A DNA stretch of 64,000 nt from TMED109 sp002171375. Its GTDB lineage: Bacteria > Pseudomonadota > Alphaproteobacteria > TMED109. The position numbers were made by a program, and so were the translations under genes. The notes under the pieces are model-generated. The model saw nothing but the letters and a program-made list of their open reading frames with translations, made no database searches and was not told the origin of the DNA. Where the stretch lies: contig CBFHON010000003.1 in assembly GCA_965657505.1 (NCBI GenBank), positions 124,001 to 188,000 of the forward strand, written 5' to 3'. Of this stretch, positions 61,802-64,000 are shown piece by piece; the stretch's first letter is position 1, and each line of letters begins with the position of its first letter.

Positions 61802-62266
61802 ATGAAAGGCGATAAAGAAGTCATTAAACACTTTAATACTATTTTAACAAATGAATTAACTGCTATAAACCAATATTTTCTTCATTCTAGAATGTTTAAA
61901 GATTGGGGTTATGAAAAACTTGGTTCCAAAGAATATGAAGAATCAATTGATGAGATGAAACATGCTGATCAACTTATTGAAAGAATTTTATTTTTAGATG
62001 GTATACCAAATGTACAGGAAATGCATAAGATTATGATTGGTGAAGACCCAATAGAATGTTTAAAATGTGATTTTCAAATAGAAGTAAAGGCAATACCTGA
62101 CCTTAAAGAAGCCATCAAATATTGTGAAAAGGTCTCAGATTTTGTTAGCAGAGATATCTTAAGACAAATACTTGATTCCGAAGAAGAGCATTATGATTGG
62201 TTAGAAACTCAATTAGAATTAGCTAATAAAATTGGAAGAGAAAACTGGTTGCAATCGCAAATGTAA
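61802..62266 (+). CDS. bfr: bacterioferritin
   Basis: Bacterioferritin stores iron as a 24-mer haem-containing shell. The 154 residues contain all ferroxidase ligands at canonical positions, Glu18, Glu51, His54, Glu94, Glu127 and His130, and the haem ligand Met52. It is the standard single-gene type. A strong AGGAGG lies 5 bases before the ATG. It pairs with bfd upstream, so storage and release are encoded together. Confidence 0.96.
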   Translation: MKGDKEVIKHFNTILTNELTAINQYFLHSRMFKDWGYEKLGSKEYEESIDEMKHADQLIERILFLDGIPNVQEMHKIMIGEDPIECLKCDFQIEVKAIPDLKEAIKYCEKVSDFVSRDILRQILDSEEEHYDWLETQLELANKIGRENWLQSQM

Positions 62267-62347
62267 TTAATAACTTTTAATTCTTCTTGAATTAACTATA
62301 TATTATCTGTGCAATTTATATATATTGTAAGTATATTTTTATAATTT

Positions 62348-62353
62348 AAGGAG
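62348..62353 (+). promoter_or_regulatory. ribosome binding site deciding the moxR start
   Basis: AAGGAG lies 6 bases before the TTG at 62360. There is no in-frame ATG for the conserved N-terminus, so this site supports TTG as the start. Confidence 0.7.
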
Positions 62354-62359
62354 ACTGAG

Positions 62360-63211
62360 TTGAAAGAGTTTTTTTCTGGTACTGATAATTATGTTGCCAC
62401 AGATGAATTAGCGTTAGCGGTAAATGCTGCTATTACTCTAGAAAGACCATTATTAATAAAAGGTGAGCCTGGCACTGGTAAGACAATGCTTGCTGAAGAA
62501 GTTGCTAATTCACTTGGAAAGTCATTAATAAGATGGCACGTAAAATCTACAACTAAAGCACAACAAGGCTTATATGAATATGACGCTGTCTCAAGATTAA
62601 GAGATTCACAATTAGGAGACGCTAGAGTAGAAGATATAAATAATTATATTAAAAGAGGAGTTCTATGGGATGCTTTTGAGGCTAAAGATAAACCTGTTTT
62701 GCTAATTGATGAAGTTGATAAGGCAGATATAGAGTTTCCTAATGATCTGCTTTTGGAATTAGATAAAATGGAATTCTATGTTTACGAGACCAAGCAAAAT
62801 GTAGTTGCAAAAAAAAGACCAATAGTGATTATAACTTCAAATAATGAGAAAGATTTACCAGATGCTTTTTTAAGAAGATGCTTTTTTCATTACATTAGGT
62901 TTCCAGATGAAGTAACCATGAAATCTATTATTGAAGTTCACTTTCCTAAAATTAAAAAGAATTTGATAGATTCTGCTTTAAAATCATTTTTTGAAGTCAG
63001 AGAAGTTCCAGGAATTAAGAAGAAACCATCTACGTCAGAATTATTAGATTGGATAAAATTATTATTGGCTGAGGATGTACCTCCTGAATTATTAAGAGAA
63101 AAAGACTCTAAGAACGCATTACCTCCTTTATACGGAGCACTTTTAAAGAATGAAGCAGATGTTCATATGTTTGAGAGACTTGCCTTTATGGCGAGACGAG
63201 ATAATAACTAA
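62360..63211 (+). CDS. MoxR-family AAA+ ATPase, TTG start
   Basis: MoxR ATPases work with von Willebrand A domain proteins in the assembly or activation of complexes, often metal enzymes. The 283-residue product has Walker A GEPGTGKT (35-42), Walker B LLIDEVD (114-120), and the sensor region ITSNNEKDLPDAFLRRCFF. It resembles the alphaproteobacterial CoxD-like group. The start is TTG. A CoxE-like gene follows after one small secreted-protein gene; the usual order has the two nearly adjacent. The target complex is not known. Confidence 0.9.
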   Translation: MKEFFSGTDNYVATDELALAVNAAITLERPLLIKGEPGTGKTMLAEEVANSLGKSLIRWHVKSTTKAQQGLYEYDAVSRLRDSQLGDARVEDINNYIKRGVLWDAFEAKDKPVLLIDEVDKADIEFPNDLLLELDKMEFYVYETKQNVVAKKRPIVIITSNNEKDLPDAFLRRCFFHYIRFPDEVTMKSIIEVHFPKIKKNLIDSALKSFFEVREVPGIKKKPSTSELLDWIKLLLAEDVPPELLREKDSKNALPPLYGALLKNEADVHMFERLAFMARRDNN

Positions 63212-63228
63212 AATTAGGAGTAAATATA

Positions 63229-63609
63229 ATGAGTAATAATTTCAACTATAATTTTTTTAGTAAATTGATTGTGTTTATAATTGTGTTTTTTGGATATTTT
63301 TCACAAGCTTTTGGGAAAGAAATATGTGTTACAAATTTTGGAAAAGATCCTGTAGCAATGATTGTTGGACATTCTATGCAATGGGTAGACCCAAGAAGGG
63401 GAAGATGTCTTAAAACTAATGAAGTTGAAGCATTAATCCAGAATATAGAAGTTAAAGATGTATGTTCGTTTGATGAAAAAACAGCTACTGTAGATTTAGT
63501 AACTTATGCTTGCTTTAGGGTTAAAGGTACTTCAGGAGAGTGTTCTCCGGAAATAGAAAGCTGGGAATTTCCTGAAGATTGTGAAAAAAGAGTTAAAAGA
63601 TCTGATTAA
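63229..63609 (+). CDS. exported six-cysteine protein of unknown function
   Basis: I do not recognise this 126-residue protein. It has a signal peptide with likely cleavage after Gly29 (SQAFG) and a mature part of about 97 residues with six cysteines (33, 60, 79, 95, 105, 118), all after the cleavage point, suggesting three disulphides in the periplasm. It starts 17 bases after moxR, with TAGGAG upstream, and ends 14 bases before the CoxE-like gene, so it is part of that operon. No function is proposed. Confidence 0.78.
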   Translation: MSNNFNYNFFSKLIVFIIVFFGYFSQAFGKEICVTNFGKDPVAMIVGHSMQWVDPRRGRCLKTNEVEALIQNIEVKDVCSFDEKTATVDLVTYACFRVKGTSGECSPEIESWEFPEDCEKRVKRSD

Positions 63610-63623
63610 GTATTGGAAAATTA

Positions 63624-64000
63624 TTGTTTATAAGGTTTTTGCACCAGCTTAAAGAAGCAGGCGTTCCAGTATCAATCAGAGAGTATTTAGATTTCTTAGC
63701 TGGTTTAGATAAAGGTATTACTAATCTTAACACTGATTCATTTTATCATTTTGCAAGAGCATCACTTGTAAAAGATGAAAGATATTATGATAGATTTGAT
63801 AGAACTTTTTCTGAGTTTTTTGAGGGAGCACTCAAAAAAGGTGGAGAGATACTAAATAATATTCCTGAAGAATGGATTAAAAATGCTCTACAAAAAAACC
63901 TTACAAAAGAAGATAAAGAAAAAATAGATTCTTTAGGTGGCTGGGATAAGCTATTAGAAACTTTGAAAGAGCGCCTTAAAGAGCAAAAGAAAAGACATCA
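63624..64000 (+). CDS. CoxE-like von Willebrand A protein, cut by window end
   Basis: The frame is open from a TTG at 63624 to the window end (125 full codons). It starts MFIRFLHQLKEAGVPVSIRE, followed by YLDFLAGLDKGI and the segment FARASLVKDERYYDRFDRTFSEFF, which is the N-terminal region of CoxE-like VWA proteins that pair with MoxR ATPases. The VWA domain itself would lie beyond the end. An in-frame TGA at 63603 bars a longer start; a weak GGAAAA lies upstream of the TTG. Confidence 0.85.
   Translation, partial: MFIRFLHQLKEAGVPVSIREYLDFLAGLDKGITNLNTDSFYHFARASLVKDERYYDRFDRTFSEFFEGALKKGGEILNNIPEEWIKNALQKNLTKEDKEKIDSLGGWDKLLETLKERLKEQKKRH

Noticed and set aside
1..64000. Prophage, insertion sequence or CRISPR array
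   Set aside because: No transposase, integrase, phage gene, Cas gene or regularly spaced repeat was seen; gene content and codon use look uniformly chromosomal.

Overview
The window is a 64-kb piece of a strongly A+T-rich chromosome (about 30% G+C by eye, not counted) and is almost entirely coding. Several features point to an alphaproteobacterium: the order secY-adk-rpsM with no rpmJ between, no rpsD between rpsK and rpoA, an ATP12-type F1-ATPase chaperone, a DUF1489 gene, sppA-small membrane gene-glyQ-glyS-ppdK in a row, and a MoxR ATPase near a CoxE-like gene. The base composition, tight packing and several non-ATG starts fit a streamlined free-living, probably marine lineage. That last point is inference; I cannot name the genus.

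Positions 65-27943 hold the transcription and translation core: rplJ-rplL, rpoB-rpoC, the str group (rpsL-rpsG-fusA-tuf), then the S10, spc and alpha groups run together to rplQ. Two near-consensus sigma70 promoters break this block, one before rpsL (9842-9870) and one before rpsM (25575-25602). RpoB carries an in-frame insert of about 70 residues that I have not seen at this site in familiar RpoB proteins. Ribosomal protein L3 has a charged tail of 67 residues.

Positions 28039-44162 hold a fluoride channel, a pseudouridine synthase and ATP12, followed by acyl-CoA carboxylase and leucine breakdown genes. pccB-pccA encode propionyl-CoA carboxylase. After lipB and mgtE comes a compact operon: isovaleryl-CoA dehydrogenase, a small exported six-cysteine protein, a thiolase, methylcrotonyl-CoA carboxylase beta, methylglutaconyl-CoA hydratase, methylcrotonyl-CoA carboxylase alpha, HMG-CoA lyase and DUF1489. 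Together these take isovaleryl-CoA to acetyl-CoA and acetoacetate.

Positions 44223-50412 are mixed: an exported GlcG/HbpS-like protein coupled to a D-aminoacylase-family amidohydrolase, a strong bidirectional terminator, a PuuD-like membrane protein with a hydroxypyruvate isomerase homologue, a secreted protein of unknown role, polyprenyl diphosphate synthase and a TrmN6-like methyltransferase. Positions 50439-57153 carry the S49 peptidase, glycyl-tRNA synthetase and pyruvate phosphate dikinase group. The last part has YgfZ, two glycosyltransferases, DUF1330, panB, an iron-storage pair (bfd, bfr) with candidate regulatory sites, and moxR-secreted protein-coxE, the last gene cut by the window end.

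I saw no rRNA or tRNA gene, insertion sequence, prophage or CRISPR array. No gene-free stretch exceeds 300 bases; the longest is 992-1267. The best candidates for something undescribed are the RpoB insert and the small secreted cysteine proteins placed inside metabolic and MoxR operons.
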